NCBI GenBank assembly: GCA_949318235.1
Contig: OX439132.1
Location: 20,352,217 to 20,416,216 of the forward strand
DNA from: Ecdyonurus torrentis
Taxonomy: Eukaryota > Arthropoda > Insecta > Ephemeroptera > Heptageniidae
DNA: 64,000 nucleotides
Direction: 5' to 3'
Shown: positions 34,105-47,339 of the stretch, piece by piece
How positions within the stretch are numbered: the first letter of the stretch is position 1
How the letters are laid out: the number at the start of each line of letters is the position of its first letter
Notes under the pieces: generated by a model
Told to the model about the DNA's origin: nothing
The model's input: only the letters and a program-made list of their open reading frames with translations
Databases searched by the model: none
Made by a program: the position numbers and the translations under genes

Positions 34105-34220
34105 ATAGAATTTGAGATATTGATAGATTTATGCATCTCTAAACAGCTAAAGTTAAGTATACGTCACTTTTAGTGCTTATTACTTAAGTATTGTCGGGAA
34201 AATAAAGAGGAAGAAAGGGT
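33897..34220 (+). other. Probable SLC39A11 3' UTR
   Basis: Non-coding sequence after the stop, including an (AT)n run at 34067-34097. It probably ends just past AATAAA at 34201-34206, which is followed by the GT-rich GGGTTGTATT. Later AATAAA copies are possible, so the end is uncertain. Confidence 0.4.
34201..34206 (+). terminator. Candidate poly(A) signal of SLC39A11
   Basis: First AATAAA after the stop codon, about 305 nt downstream, followed by a GT-rich stretch at 34217-34226. Confidence 0.4.
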
Positions 34221-35988
34221 TGTATTAATAAACTTTCAAGTGCAATAAGTGCATCGATTTATTAAAACTAATAAATTTAATAATGTCAAAAAGTACGTTA
34301 ACTTTTCATCATCTCTAATATTTTAGCCTTGCATTTCTATATTTAATTCGGTTCTTACACAAGTAGAAAAAACAACATAAAATTCATTCCTTATTCTTAA
34401 TTTTTATCCAATTATTATTTATCTTACAAATTTTTCTTAAAACATCAGATACCATTCCGTCCTGTGTTAATTTTATTTCATAATAGTATTTCCATATTAT
34501 ACTACAAAGAATGGTATTTCTATATCAGATTTGATATACAGTACAAATGTATAAAAGTTACTTTTACTTCTTTTTATATAAATTCATATAAATTTATTTC
34601 CTTTATTAAACTGAAACAAATCAAAATATGTTTTTAATGCGGTAATGGTGATAAAACGAATTACTTAACTATTTAAAACTAAAGTGTTAATATTGATGAA
34701 TGTCAGAAGATGAAATTGTTAAATTACTTAATCTCATTTTTTATTATTATTATTAATCTCAAAAACTAGATTAAATTCCTTTTATATAGCTTCTCTTTTT
34801 CTTTAATAATCTCTGAATTTTTTTATTTTTTTTTTATTATTCACGTTTTCTCATTTCTTTAGCATCGATATAATGTGATGATAACTAGTTGCCACTACAA
34901 AAAGGTTCCTGATCTTCTCATGCATTTTTACCCCACGTAAAATTCAGTTGTCTAATTTACTTAAATCAAAGTCATAAGTTGACCAAAGAGATAGAGAGAG
35001 AGAGAAAGAGAGACAAAGTCATGATTTCTTTTTCTGAGTTTCACTAAAATTATTTGCATTTTTTTTTTTTGGAGCACTTGACAATACATAAAATGTAACT
35101 GTATATTATAATTGCATTTTTTGTATCCAAAATTATTATTTACTGATTGTATATAACACGCCTTTTTCTGTTTTAAATAAATAACTTAGATATTATAAAT
35201 TACGTATACATATGAATCTTGGGTAAAATAGATCAGCATTCTTTTTTAGTGCAGATAAATATAATAAAACGAGAATATCTTGTATAGTTTTTAAGTGAAT
35301 TGTATATACTGTATGTATGTACAAGTACATAGGACCGCGATAATATATTTAACCATTTAAATCCAGCGCGTGTTTTTCTCGTTAGGAATAACATTGCAAA
35401 TTTAGCGCGAGTTTTTGAATAGTAAAAATTCTTATCGTGGTCGTGTGTACATGGAAATAAAGAGAACAATAATTTCATAAGCAATAATTTAGCCATGTTC
35501 TACTGGGACGTACTACAGCATTATTATATAATATTCCGTGCAACACCATCCATTTCTAAAAAAAATGTTTTGGTATAAGTATGGCTATGTAATAATGTTA
35601 CATTGAGGGTTGTTTCTTTAATGTGGATTGAATGATATTTTTATAAAATTACACATAATATTTAATTATGTCCATTTTTTATAATTAATTTTTTTTTAAA
35701 TTGAAATTGTTTCACGGTATATTGTTTAATATTGCTAATATAATATTTAATTATTCATTTTAGATTAACTATTTATTATGGTAGTTAGAAAAAAAATACT
35801 TTATTAAATAAAAATATATAAATTTCAAAATACTTATTATTTTTTTAGAAAAATGAATTTCACCTCCTTCTTTTTTAACAGAAATTAATAAAGTGCTAAA
35901 TAGGGTTCAAATTTCGAATCCAACATTTTATAAGGAAATGTTAATAAAAACATAACGATCATGTATGACAATTGTTATTTGAAATTAT

Positions 35989-36455
35989 CAGTCTTGGGTT
36001 CGATACCCAAAATTTCTATAACGATACTACATTCTAGTACCACACTATAACGATAACGTTACTTACCACGATAACGTTAGTTTTTTGATAACGATAACTA
36101 TAAATCATAATGCAGTTTTTTATTGGAATAAAATATTTTAAATACTTAATTGCTTCATGACTGTACTATACCTACGATGTTGTACCTACTGTACAATGAT
36201 TAAACGTCTCATTTATATACATACTTTTACATTTTTGGTCATTTTTTCTTATTTTCTGCGCATTTGTCTTAATTTTGTGTGTATTTTTTCTTATTTTTGG
36301 AGCCAAAAGTATCGTTATGATATAGATACACGATAATATCATCAATTTTTGTTAATATAACGATAACGATATATAACTTTTATAAAACTGTTAATCTATA
36401 ACGTTTCGATAATCGAATATCGTTATCGTATTTACGATAATCGAACCCAAGACTG
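35989..36455. mobile_element. hAT-like MITE with 8-bp TSD
   Basis: Perfect 16-bp inverted ends CAGTCTTGGGTTCGAT. Flanks are GAAATTAT (35981-35988) and GAAATTAC (36456-36463), an 8-bp TSD with one mismatch. CAG termini and an 8-bp TSD indicate hAT. The interior has many ATCGTTAT/AACGATAACG subterminal motifs and no transposase. Confidence 0.9.
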
Positions 36456-37866
36456 GAAATTACTACTTCTGAGAGTCAAAACTGTGTTAATGTATGCTTC
36501 ATATAGTGCAATTGTTATGGGAGAAGGCTCGACCCTTATTATTTACTTTATAATTTCTTTGGTAAAATGTGGCTATTCGACGCATAATATTATTGGTTTC
36601 CGAATGAGGCAACGTCGGTTCTACTTTTATACGCAGATAAATTATGATCAAAGTCCTTTGATTCAAAACATCTCGTGCGTCAATCGACTGAAGAAAATAT
36701 TAAGTTCTGATTTAGCAAGTATACAATCTAACAACTTGATTTATATGACGCAAATACAATAAGATTTTAACCTTTTTACTTAATTTTATTATTATATATT
36801 ATTAAATTTTTGTAAATGGTTTTTATAATTTTAGGACAATTATTATTAAACTGAATGTCTTTGATATAGGAATAATGTTGAAATGTAGAATTTGAGCTCA
36901 GCAATTATTATTACTGATTATTAATGTATTTCATTAGATGCTTAGACCGGCTTATAAGTTTTAAAAATTATGTTTGAGGGAGAGGGTTGAACTATTGGTT
37001 TCAATCATCTAGTTATTGGGTGCTGTTGTTATAGTTGATGATTTTTGTCTAATCCATGGTGTTGTATGAAAAGAGCTGATGTGAGACGACTGGCTCTGCC
37101 TTCTTGTCTGCCGCTAGTTATTTTAGAGCCGCTAATTTTAGTTCGCCAGGCCATGAGGCAGCAACAGCGGCAGCAGCCAGCACCCACCAACATGCGAGGT
37201 GAAGGAACTGAAGTGATCAGCCTGGTTGGGCACACGCGCTCGCTGCTCTCTTGCTTTTTTCATTAGAAACACACAGACGGTACTGCACCGACACAACAAC
37301 TCTACTACTTGCGATAAATGCATTACGAAATGTCTTAGCATTGAAATAGCAGCAGGTACATACTTCTTGTTAAAATCTTCTATCTTCAAAGTCTCGAAAT
37401 ATGAGAGATTGTATTGCAGAGATATCATTATTTAGATTCAACATTATCTCAATATAAAAATCTTCAAAAATTAAGAAGATGATAATACTTATAATTTTAT
37501 TGGGAGATTCGAAAAAAAAAATTCTGGTACTATGTTTGAGTTTATCAGATTCAACACGCAATGCTGCATGAGTAAAGAGAAACGCACGCAAGGTGGTCTA
37601 CGATCGTTCAGGTGTGAATATTAATGATCAAATGTAATGTAAATCAAATGTATTGCAATGTTAATTGAGTATTGATTGAAAATTACATACGTGTAGCATG
37701 TGACCAAATATTTATTCTCATGAAGCCATAGCCAATAACAGGAGAAGTGCTTGTATGTACTGTACGGTGCTGTCGTTTAAGTGCCTTTCATTTGACAAAG
37801 ATCATAATAAATGACTATCTCAATTCATGCCCATAGCTAAGAATAAATGCTAATTTTATAAATTAG

Positions 37867-37867
<1 letters not shown>

Positions 37868-37938
<71 letters not shown>

Positions 37939-37980
37939 ATATTATATATATATATATTTTATATATATATATATATAAAA
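37868..37980. repeat. (AT)n microsatellite
   Basis: Long, slightly interrupted AT repeat followed by a short GT run at 37995-38006. Confidence 0.95.
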
Positions 37981-38450
37981 TATAATATATATTGTGTGTG
38001 TGTGTTTGATTGGTTACTCATAAAAATTTAAAATATCTTTATTACCGGCAGTCTCCTATACAATCAAAATGTAATTAACAAAATTAAGCCTGTTTAGGTT
38101 ATAATGGAATTGTCAACTTACGTATTAGATTTGCATACAAAAACTTTTATTTTATAGATATATACATAATACATACACCAAGAGGTGTAAAGATAGGAAC
38201 GTAAGATATGTTATACAAAATATATATTGAATATAAGAGAGATACAGTACTCTAGAAGGGGTACTCTTCTATAGTACTTTAAAGTGAGAGAGAGAGAGAG
38301 AGAGTCACATGCACTTGTTGGTCAAGATTATAATAGTGCTGTTCTCCAAAAGAATTATTTTTGCCAGTTTGTTGGAAATGTGTATAGAGAATGACCAGCA
38401 TGAAGCATAATACATGACCGCCACTGCCTCGGTTGCTTTGCTCGTTACAT

Positions 38451-38595
38451 TCATGCAGCAAACAACTTGATTTGATGCTTGAGGGCAGGAATCCTGAGAA
38501 TGCCAGCAATGTTCCTCGCCAGTTCAATCTTGCTGAATTTGAAATGAGCAAGTGAACCTTCTCGCGTACGTATTTGGTCCAGAGGAGTGCCGCCT
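38451..38595 (-). other. Coding-like block of unknown identity
   Basis: The minus frame is open from a possible acceptor (pyrimidine tract, then ATGATGAG) to TGA at 38453-38451. It reads TPLDQIRTREGSLAHFKFSK, then IELARNIAGILRIPALKHQI, then KLFAA. Codon use looks coding, but the plus strand is open in the same register (SKQLDLMLEGRNPENASNVP), which weakens the case. No family is recognised. It may instead be conserved non-coding sequence. Confidence 0.2.
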
Positions 38596-40029
38596 CTCAT
38601 CATCACCGCAGAATAAAAGAGAAGTAAAAAAAAAAAAAGTTTATATTTGTATATAGTAAAATTATTAAAATTAAAAAGCTTTCGTATATATTTTAATAAT
38701 GATTTAATTATGCGTGTTGAGTACCAAAGAGAAGAGAGAGAGAGAGAAATGAATTGTATATTGAGATTCAAGATTTTTTTTTTCTTTCGCAGTGATCTTA
38801 TTATACCTATAGGTGTTAATTAGCTAGTCTATGCCAATAATGAGCTATTATATTTTTATAATGATAATTAATATACTGTCCTCAAACTCCTGTGGTCTAT
38901 ATAGCTGTCCCCCTAGGAGTCTCATGACCAGACAAGATGACTCATTGCCACAAGAGAAAGTCGAACCAAGTTCTTAAAAATAATATTATCTTTGTCACGC
39001 AGAGAAAAATTAAATACCCCAGTAGTATTAAGTCTTAATAAAAGTCACTTTGAAAATTAATCATGGGCTTCGTTGCATTGAAGTGCATAATTTATTTGGT
39101 ATTTTTTTTTCAAAATTAATATTTATTTATTTACTAATTTATTCTTTCAGAACTTGATGCATGCCATAAATTAAGTATAATATACTCATAATTCATAAAG
39201 TTGACGCAAACGCAACTGAACACATTGCAAGCCCAAAACTTTTTAGTCATATTTATATTGTTATTTGTATTAGACCTCATGTTATAGACTGCAAATAGAA
39301 GTATTAGCGGGTTCAAAAATTCGAAATCGCTTTCATGTACAAAATATATCAAAATAAATAATAATATAATAATAAATATAGATCAAAATATTGCTATATT
39401 TAATCTATATTATTTAAATAAATTTATTATTTTCTTTATAACACTAGTATATTAGTATAGTAGTTTTACTATTAGTGGTGTCATTTTTTTTTTTTTTTTT
39501 TTATATTATATATTATAGGCCTATATATATGTGATTTGTGGTTTACAAAAAGGATCCTTAATGCATGCAACCTTTGGTGCATATAAGTCAAACATGTTGC
39601 CTATCTTTCGCCTGCTTTGAGATATAAAGATTTTAATCAAAACTTGAATAAAAACTAAAAATTTTACAATTTTAATGTTTACTTCAGATGTACATCGATG
39701 TACATGATGTACATCGTTATCACCAAAATAATAGTAATTATTTTTAAAATACGTTTTTTATTATATATAATTATTATATATTATTTCTGTTTTATTGATA
39801 GACTTGATTAAATAAGACGTAAAATAAAGTACACTATAAAATACTTATTTTATAATACAAATAACAATACGATCTTGTATAATTAGTTAGAAAATAGTGC
39901 GTTTTACTTTTTATTATTATTTTTTATTTAATAATATAATTTTTGCCGTGTAAAATTTAATATTACTAGAATGAGTTTTTTTTTTCTTAAGTTGGCAAAG
40001 AAAAAAAAAGTTGGAGTAAAGTTGAAATA

Positions 40030-40221
40030 CTAGAACGACTGCAGCGCCACTTTGAAGTTGGTTGCCGCCGGTAGGTCATCAATGAGAGAAGCGATCGCGA
40101 GGCGTGAGGAAGAATGAACCGCAGTACGGGAGCTCTCTTGGTCGAAGTGTGGCCTTGCATTCTTTTTGGAGGAGAAGTCCATCACCATCTCAAGGAAATG
40201 TGTGCAGTGCATTGAGTGCAA
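40030..40221 (-). other. Coding-like GC-rich block of unknown identity
   Basis: 63 open codons on the minus strand ending in TAG (40032-40030). The frame includes HFLEMVMDFSSKKNARPHFD and SRLAIASLIDDLPAATNFKV, then ALQSF. An upstream in-frame TAA means it would need a splice acceptor such as CACCCACAAGCCAG. No recognised family; it could be a regulatory island instead. Confidence 0.22.
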
Positions 40222-41157
40222 GTCTTGCTGGCTTGTGGGTGAGTTAAATTAATTTACTGTATTAATATTTATAACGAGAGAGAAAGAACACCGGGAATAT
40301 GAATACTTTTTTTTCCAGCACGTGCATCGGAGTTTGTAAAAATATTTATAAGAAAGCAAAAATAGCATGCAATTTTATTGTGCATTTATTTATTAATGGA
40401 CAATTATGAGATAAAAAAGTGCGTTATTTATGATATCATGTAGATATGCATTCGTGTTACATACATTTTCTATAGTGCGTGATTTGTTTAATCCTCTACA
40501 TACTTGCGGGTTTGTGCGGATTTTTCTACATACTATACATAGTTACTTTTGCTAGTCAGAGAGGCACAACATTTTCGGAAACGAAGCCTTATAATAATCG
40601 TTTAAGTTGGTTAGTGTATTCTAAATTATTCCTAGGTTTATGATTGTCGTACATTTGATTTTACAGTTTTCCAATTTTTAAAACAATTTATTTATGTATT
40701 TAAGAATTGCATACACATCGTATGATGTGTAACTTTCATACATAACTGCCCTATGATATATCGATGATCTACATTATCCAACATGTTTCGATACCATCAA
40801 CATTTTCAATATTTTATTTCCATACATAATTATGTATCTGTACTGTGCCAAATCAATTGAAAAAGATCCCGAATACAATATTCTCACTATAGCTTTTTCA
40901 TTTGGACTTGATATACATACGTTTAATTTGGGCATACTATTAAACTTTGTATGCATACATAATACAATTTGATGAAATGCAGATACGAAGTTTGTATTAT
41001 AAAATCTGTTGTAAATTATCATTTAAATTAATACGATAAATCGGCGTGAGGACCGCGCTTTTTTTTTTTTTTTTTTTTTTTTTGTTGCATGGGAACGCGA
41101 ACAAGCAGACAAAGACACGCATGTTGTAGACTAGCTTCAACTTCCTGCGCCGCGTTC

Positions 41158-41233
41158 TCTGCTTGCTTGCTGCTTGCTTGGCTTGCCTGCCTGCCTGCCT
41201 GCTTGCTTGCTTGGCTTGCTTGCTTGCTTGCTC
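41158..41233. repeat. (TTGC)n/(CTGC)n microsatellite
   Basis: Imperfect TTGC and CTGC tetranucleotide repeats. Related repeats are at 16687-16717 (same strand) and 52340-52411 (complement), each inside a GC-rich island. Confidence 0.9.
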
Positions 41234-44127
41234 AAAGAAAGATGTATGTGGCCCCCTCTCTATGCTTTAGCAAGCCCGATACAACAAGAAAACTATAAGG
41301 CTCCCAGCAGGTCCACATATTACTACATTATACTATACTACTATTGACTTCGATGCTGTTTTAGAAACTAAAAAAAAAAAAAAAAACATTCGTGGACGCG
41401 AGAACGACATAATGTGCATGGCTACAACCCAAAAACTAAAATAGAAATAAGAAACGAACGAAAAATTATACTGTTTATTTAAAGAAAACCATTATCTTTT
41501 CAGTCGTATAACTTGTGACTTAATTTATTTATATATTTTTTTGCTAGACTTATGATAAGAGCATAAAAAACTCTCAAAGTTAGTGTTGTTCCCCCTCTTT
41601 TTTTTTTAACATTATTAAAATATTTTGGCCAATTATGTGCTATATATATTATACACACACACACACGTGCATATTCAGTGATTCTTTCGTCTTGGCAATA
41701 TTTCATAGTAATCCTAAAGAAATCATGAACTTCAAAGAGGAAAAAAATTTGTATATGATGTTTAGTAACTTTTGACAAAGTCACGTATATTTGTTTGGTA
41801 AAAACACAATGGTCCGCTAGAGAGATAGATGATGATAGCCTATTATGTATGCAACAGGCGCCGTCTTTGTACATATATTTTATGCTGGTAGGCAGCACAG
41901 CACTCGTGATTCATGTTATTGTTTGTAACTTTGGTTCCGGGTGCAGCATATTATAATACGTCACATAATTATGTTTGTAGCACGAGTTCACTCAAGATTT
42001 TTTATTATTATTATTATTGTTTATTCTCGCATTTAATACGAAGCTGAATCGAGTAGATTTTAAAATCTGAATATAATATGATGAACTTCAATCTAATTTG
42101 CCATAGCAATCTAAATACTATTATTTTCCAGAACAGCTGATCATTATGAGTTTCATTAATTAATAGTGGCAACCCGCCTCATGTCATTGCCGTTATGTCA
42201 ACGAATGTAATAACGGGTTAATGCAAGTATGGAATACACTATAGTGACGTCATATTTATACATATATATATATATATATATAATATTATCTGTATGTATG
42301 TATATAATGCAGCTGCATCTAATTGCTGCACTTACTTTACGATGCACTCCTCACTCCTCCTGACTGGTATATAATAAAACGAACGTAATAGTATTAACGA
42401 CCGGATGTTACCAGCTAAAAGGTTCAATGACCCTATAAATTATTATATTATCATCGCGAGCTAGACAAAAAAAAAAATACATATACAAAATATTATAATT
42501 AGAAATACATAATAATAATATTAATTTTGTTATTTAATTTTAGTATTTATTGTTTAAAAGAAATCATGTTTCTGTGGTTTATGACATTCTTTTATGATTA
42601 TATTATTATATTTATGTTTTTTCCTGGAATGATATAAAAATATGCTATTTAAAAATGATGTAATATGGTGAGATCATTATTGTATAATAATAATATACGT
42701 ATGCAGTTTGTTATGCAAGCGAGTGCAGAGAGAGAGAGAGAGAGAGCATGAATGCACACGACACTCTTCAATGAAAGTTTACTCGCCGATGTTTTGTATA
42801 ATCGAATCATTAGTGGTTCTTTTATGTCTTCAAATACACATATTATATTATATTATTGCTTCATTTTTTTTTCTACTTTTTTTTTTTTTTGTATATAATA
42901 TATTTAATCCAAATATAAATGCTCTAATTCTGATTAAATAATTTCTATAGTTTAATTTTTTCACAAGTGAAGTCAAAGTTTGCAGAGTGTCTCGCCAGTT
43001 AATAATAATTGTCGGCGCGTGGCTTGTGGGGCATTAACACGCGAGAGAGCAAAAGCAGGTGCAAAGCAGCAGACCAAATTGGAGCCTGTCCTTGCAGTAG
43101 ATTAAATATCACGCAAATTTAAAATTGAACTTAATCATAAAACTGCACTATCCTGTCGGCTAGAATACTCTTCAAAAAAAAAAATCATAGAACGTTGAAG
43201 TGAAGAGATTGTGCCTTAGTTACGTGATAGTGTACACGTTATTACACCTCGTTTTGATATAAGTAACTACCCCGCTGCTCTACAAGTAACATGAAAGGTG
43301 TTACGTCGTGTTTGATGATGTTCCGCCACGAGTGAGTGGTTGGCAGGTGCAAGACGCTCTCGTTCGCTTGCTCGCCTGTGGCTCTCTGCTCAGCGCGTGC
43401 CCGCCGTCTGCTGCATTACTCTAAAAACTAAAATAATAAACTCTAAGAAAGAAAAAGGGGAGTAGGCAGGAAATAAAATTCTTATTAAATGTGAAAATAA
43501 ACGCAAATTTGTATTTTATATATAAAAAACAAAATTAATACCGTTAGTGCAATATAATTTGCAATGAATAATTCCACCTGCCATTTTTACTATCAAATTA
43601 ATTGTAATATTATGTAAATTAGATTATTGAAACAGTCTGTGTTAGGTATTGAATCTCTTTTAAAATAAGCTTGTAGCATTATACATCATGCACTAGCAAT
43701 GGTATTAGTATAACTTCTTTAAATAAATAGTTGTCGTTTATTAAATAATGGCATAATATAATACAGTCTGCTTTTGTGTTATACTGTTGCAGACGTCTAG
43801 CTACTTAATATTTATTTTAGGTAAATTAAATTAGCTTGCAAAGTTGAAAACCAAATCAATACGTGCAGCACCCTACGCTATACAGCAAAGACAAATCACT
43901 TCATTCGAGTGGTTGACTTATACCACCGTATACAACGTAATTGTTCGTCTATAATATACTTTATAAGAAAGTATAGGAAACTATTCATGTGGGTTGTACT
44001 ATAAACTCAATGATAATTTGAGAAAGAAAGATGATAACGTAACAAATACTAATAATGATGAAAATTATACAATATTTCTGTTTCATATTTTTTATAGTGA
44101 ACATAAAAAAGAAAAAAATGGAAATTA

Positions 44128-44248
44128 GCCATTTCTCGATTCTGTTATTTTCCACATGCACGTTATGCATGACAAACCCACTCGATGCCTCCTTGCATTC
44201 ACCACCCAATTCCTCAAACACGTGGGACCTCAACCTCAAGAGTATCAA
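44128..44248 (-). other. Coding-like block of unknown identity
   Basis: Open minus frame reading LLRLRSHVFEELGGECKEAS then SGFVMHNVHVENNRIEKW before running into low-complexity sequence. Codon use is coding-like, but no homologue is recognised and splice sites are uncertain. Confidence 0.18.
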
Positions 44249-44488
44249 CCCACGAGAAACGCCTGCGCTATAATATCAACATCTTTGTCAATGCTGTGGA
44301 AATATAAGAGGTGCATTTCCCACCTAATCTTTAATTCTATGTTGTATAGTCTCTCTCTTCCTTGGCTAAACCATACCAGATTATAAAATTAATACAAGAA
44401 TTAAGTGTATTCCACGCAAGCCTCGTGATTTTATTCATCAAACAAAAATACTTTCATTTGTGATAGTCATGCGTGGAGAATACGCATG

Positions 44489-44528
<40 letters not shown>

Positions 44529-46185
44529 TAATATAGTCAAACGCACAATTTTTGTAAAAACCATGTATAATTTCAAACATAAAGTTTCCTAACTTTTATC
44601 ATTGTAAATTTCAACACCTTAAGTTTCTTTAAAAGATATAATTGCATGTAGAAAACTTATTAAAAAAAATCTCAGCAAGTAAATTTTCATGGTTATTATT
44701 GCAATTGAAGAGATATGATCTCTATATAAGAATTTCCATATCAATACAGTGACGTTGTACGAAGAAGAAATAATAATGTGTAAAGTGCATTTGGATTCGA
44801 CGCTGCATGCAATTCCCTTGTATTTTGTAGCCGGATGCAGAAGTGTCTATAATAGGACTCGACACCTTATAAGGACACTTATATACCATTTATGGACTTG
44901 ACAAAAGACAAAAGTACACAATAAAACCGGTCGCATATATAATTATTTTTACGTTTTCCAACACTTTTTTTTTTTTTTTTTGCTCAACATTATACTGTAC
45001 AGTACATATACGATCAAATGACAATATGGGAGGTCCTAATAATATTATAATGTATAAAAAAAGGGGGCGTATATTTTTAAATCTTACAAATAGTTTTTTA
45101 TAGCAGTAAACAATAAAAAGTGTTGCCAAATAATTTCTTGAAAGCTAGCGAATAAAAAACAATGAAGCCATAAAATAAGTTTTTATTGTTCACATTTGTG
45201 TGAAAATATCAAGAAATAAGATAGATGTAAGAAAGTAAATAAGATGAAAAGATGTTTGAGTGTTGATGATTTGTAAGATGATAGGAATTAAATCATATTT
45301 TTTTAGGTACCAAAGAAAATATGATTTTTAAGATAAGCTAAAACTATGTCTTATACAGTTTTATCTTTTATTCTTTGTATAAATCATTTTAGTTTAGGCA
45401 AAAGTCTGCCGTGGTGTCTCCTCATTAAATTTGAGATTTAAATCCAAAGTTACAGTCCCTTTAAACTTTAAAAGTCCGGCCTTGGAACTTAAAATGATAA
45501 CGTGCTTTTCTATTGTATATTACGTATTTCGCCCCGCGCGATTTGATTGCTCCCAGTATTGAACTGATTTTTGTTTTACGATCGACTTGAGCTATATGAG
45601 TGGAGAGCTGATGGTTTATATGTAGCAGTGAGCACGCCTCAATGCGTCTCAGGAATGCACATGAAGATGCAGCAGGAGCAGCCGCGCCCCGTTCACTTTA
45701 AATTTAGCCTTTATAACAAATCGTATTGAAAGAATGTTTGTTTCGTTTCCTATTTTTTCTTGCACCTTTTTCATATCCATGAAAAACTTAAAATCAATTA
45801 ATAATGTTCATAATACTTGTTGCATCTTATTCAAAATTTAAGTATAGGTGACTGTTAAAACGAGACAAGTAATCTGTATTTTTTTCGGTATTGTTATTAC
45901 ACCAATTTTTGAGATTTGAATTGAAATTTATATAGTTTACTAAAAGTGTGCAATGTGTTTTTAGTTTTATTTTATCGTAATACTTGGGGCCCCCTCACCA
46001 GTTCCAAGTTAACGTAGGTCTCTTACGTAGATCTGAAGCAACACTTAACAAACTCCATAACGACATTACTCTCTATTACGGTTGTACTTATTTTCAATTG
46101 TATCTTTGTAAGGATTGAAGACGTGACCACTATATAAATTGTCACATGATGAAAAATCTCGCTTGCAGACTTAAGACAACCGGTA

Positions 46186-46384
46186 GCCATCTTGGATCAT
46201 GTTATGACGAACGCAGTCTTAGTATGATAGTTTTTGTTTGAAAAATGAAAAGTGATGAAGTGATACCTCTTTGTAGTGCAAGTTTAGTCTACCGAGCAAC
46301 TTTGCGTTGTTCAGCTTTTTTTTTGTGACGTCATTGGAGGCGCCAGTCAGTCGAGGGGGCGCCACGTGGGTGCATGATCACGTG
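46186..46384. promoter_or_regulatory. Candidate promoter/enhancer with YY1-, CRE- and E-box-like sites
   Basis: GCCATCTTGG (46186-46195, YY1-like), TGACGTCATTGG (46326-46337, CRE plus inverted CCAAT) and two CACGTG boxes (46363-46368, 46379-46384) lie in 200 bp of GC-enriched sequence. No adjoining exon is recognised; function is inferred. Confidence 0.3.
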
Positions 46385-46495
46385 ATTGTTACTGCTAATT
46401 CGTAGTTAAACATTACAATGTTATTTCTCTGTGTGATAATTTAATATGCATGCAGCTACACTGTACTAAATCTTAATGTAGAAATATGGCATACA

Positions 46496-46625
46496 GACAG
46501 AAGGCCCGCGGACAAAAGGCCCTACGACAAAAGACCCTACCCGTGCGCCGCTCGCCGATATGCTTTACCTGTGCGCACAGCCAGGGCCTTTTGTCCGAGG
46601 GCCTTTTGTCCACGGACCTTCTGTC
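46496..46625. mobile_element. 130-bp MITE with iterated GGACAAAAGGCC motif
   Basis: Arms of 43 bp are inverted (ends GACAGAAGG and CCTTCTGTC), each containing GGACAAAAGGCCCT-type direct repeats. The GC-rich loop includes GCGCCGCTCGCC. No coding capacity. Confidence 0.85.
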
Positions 46626-47339
46626 AGACATTCAGAAATATATAGTTCAATGTTCCAACGTTCTTAAGAAATCTTACTTGTTAATTTCATCGTTTTGTTT
46701 TACGTATCTATAATTCTATCATTCTTACACCTTTAGAAGAAATTTTATTCTTTTGCTTATTCTATTTGCAGAGCTGCACAGAGAAAGAGACAGAGGAGGG
46801 TTGTCACCCTCACGGGGATGGCATGTTGTCGCGACAAAAATAAACTTATGTACTGTACCTAACGGTCTCTCTCTCTCTTTCTTTTGAGCCAACAAATCTC
46901 GACGGTAAACTGTTTAAAGTAGCATCAGCTGATGTTTTTCATATCGTCGACAGACACTAATTATTTAAATTACTAACATGAGCAGAACATGAGTGACGGG
47001 ATTGAGTTTGGACTCAATATTTTGGTAGCGATATAATATTTGTCAAATATAAGAAATGTGAAATTATTTTCACTTCTATACACAACTAATCTCTTGCATG
47101 TGCAGTGCCCTCAGAGACATCTCAAAGTAAATCGAGAACATGAAGAATGCGATTGTCTGGCTAAGTAATTTCACATTAGAAAATAATCGTGTACCTTAGA
47201 GCGGTAAACTTTTTTTCATCTATAATGTGTGTATATATTATATGTGCAGGTAGTCTTGCATCGACCGGCAGACTATAACATTAATGAAGAAAATTTATAA
47301 TAAGGAGGGGAAGCTTGGGGCACATTCCTTATGCTAACT

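Noticed and set aside
37045..37266. Possible Q-rich microexon (QAMRQQQRQQPAPTNMR) bounded by TTTTAG and GAG|GTGAAG
   Set aside because: Low-complexity CAG/CAGC repeat with generic splice-like borders and no partner exons.
40030..40221. TTG-initiated 63-aa ORF as a complete small protein
   Set aside because: There is no ATG at the stated start and an in-frame TAA lies 13 codons upstream of the first ATG. At best it is a spliced terminal exon, reported with low confidence.
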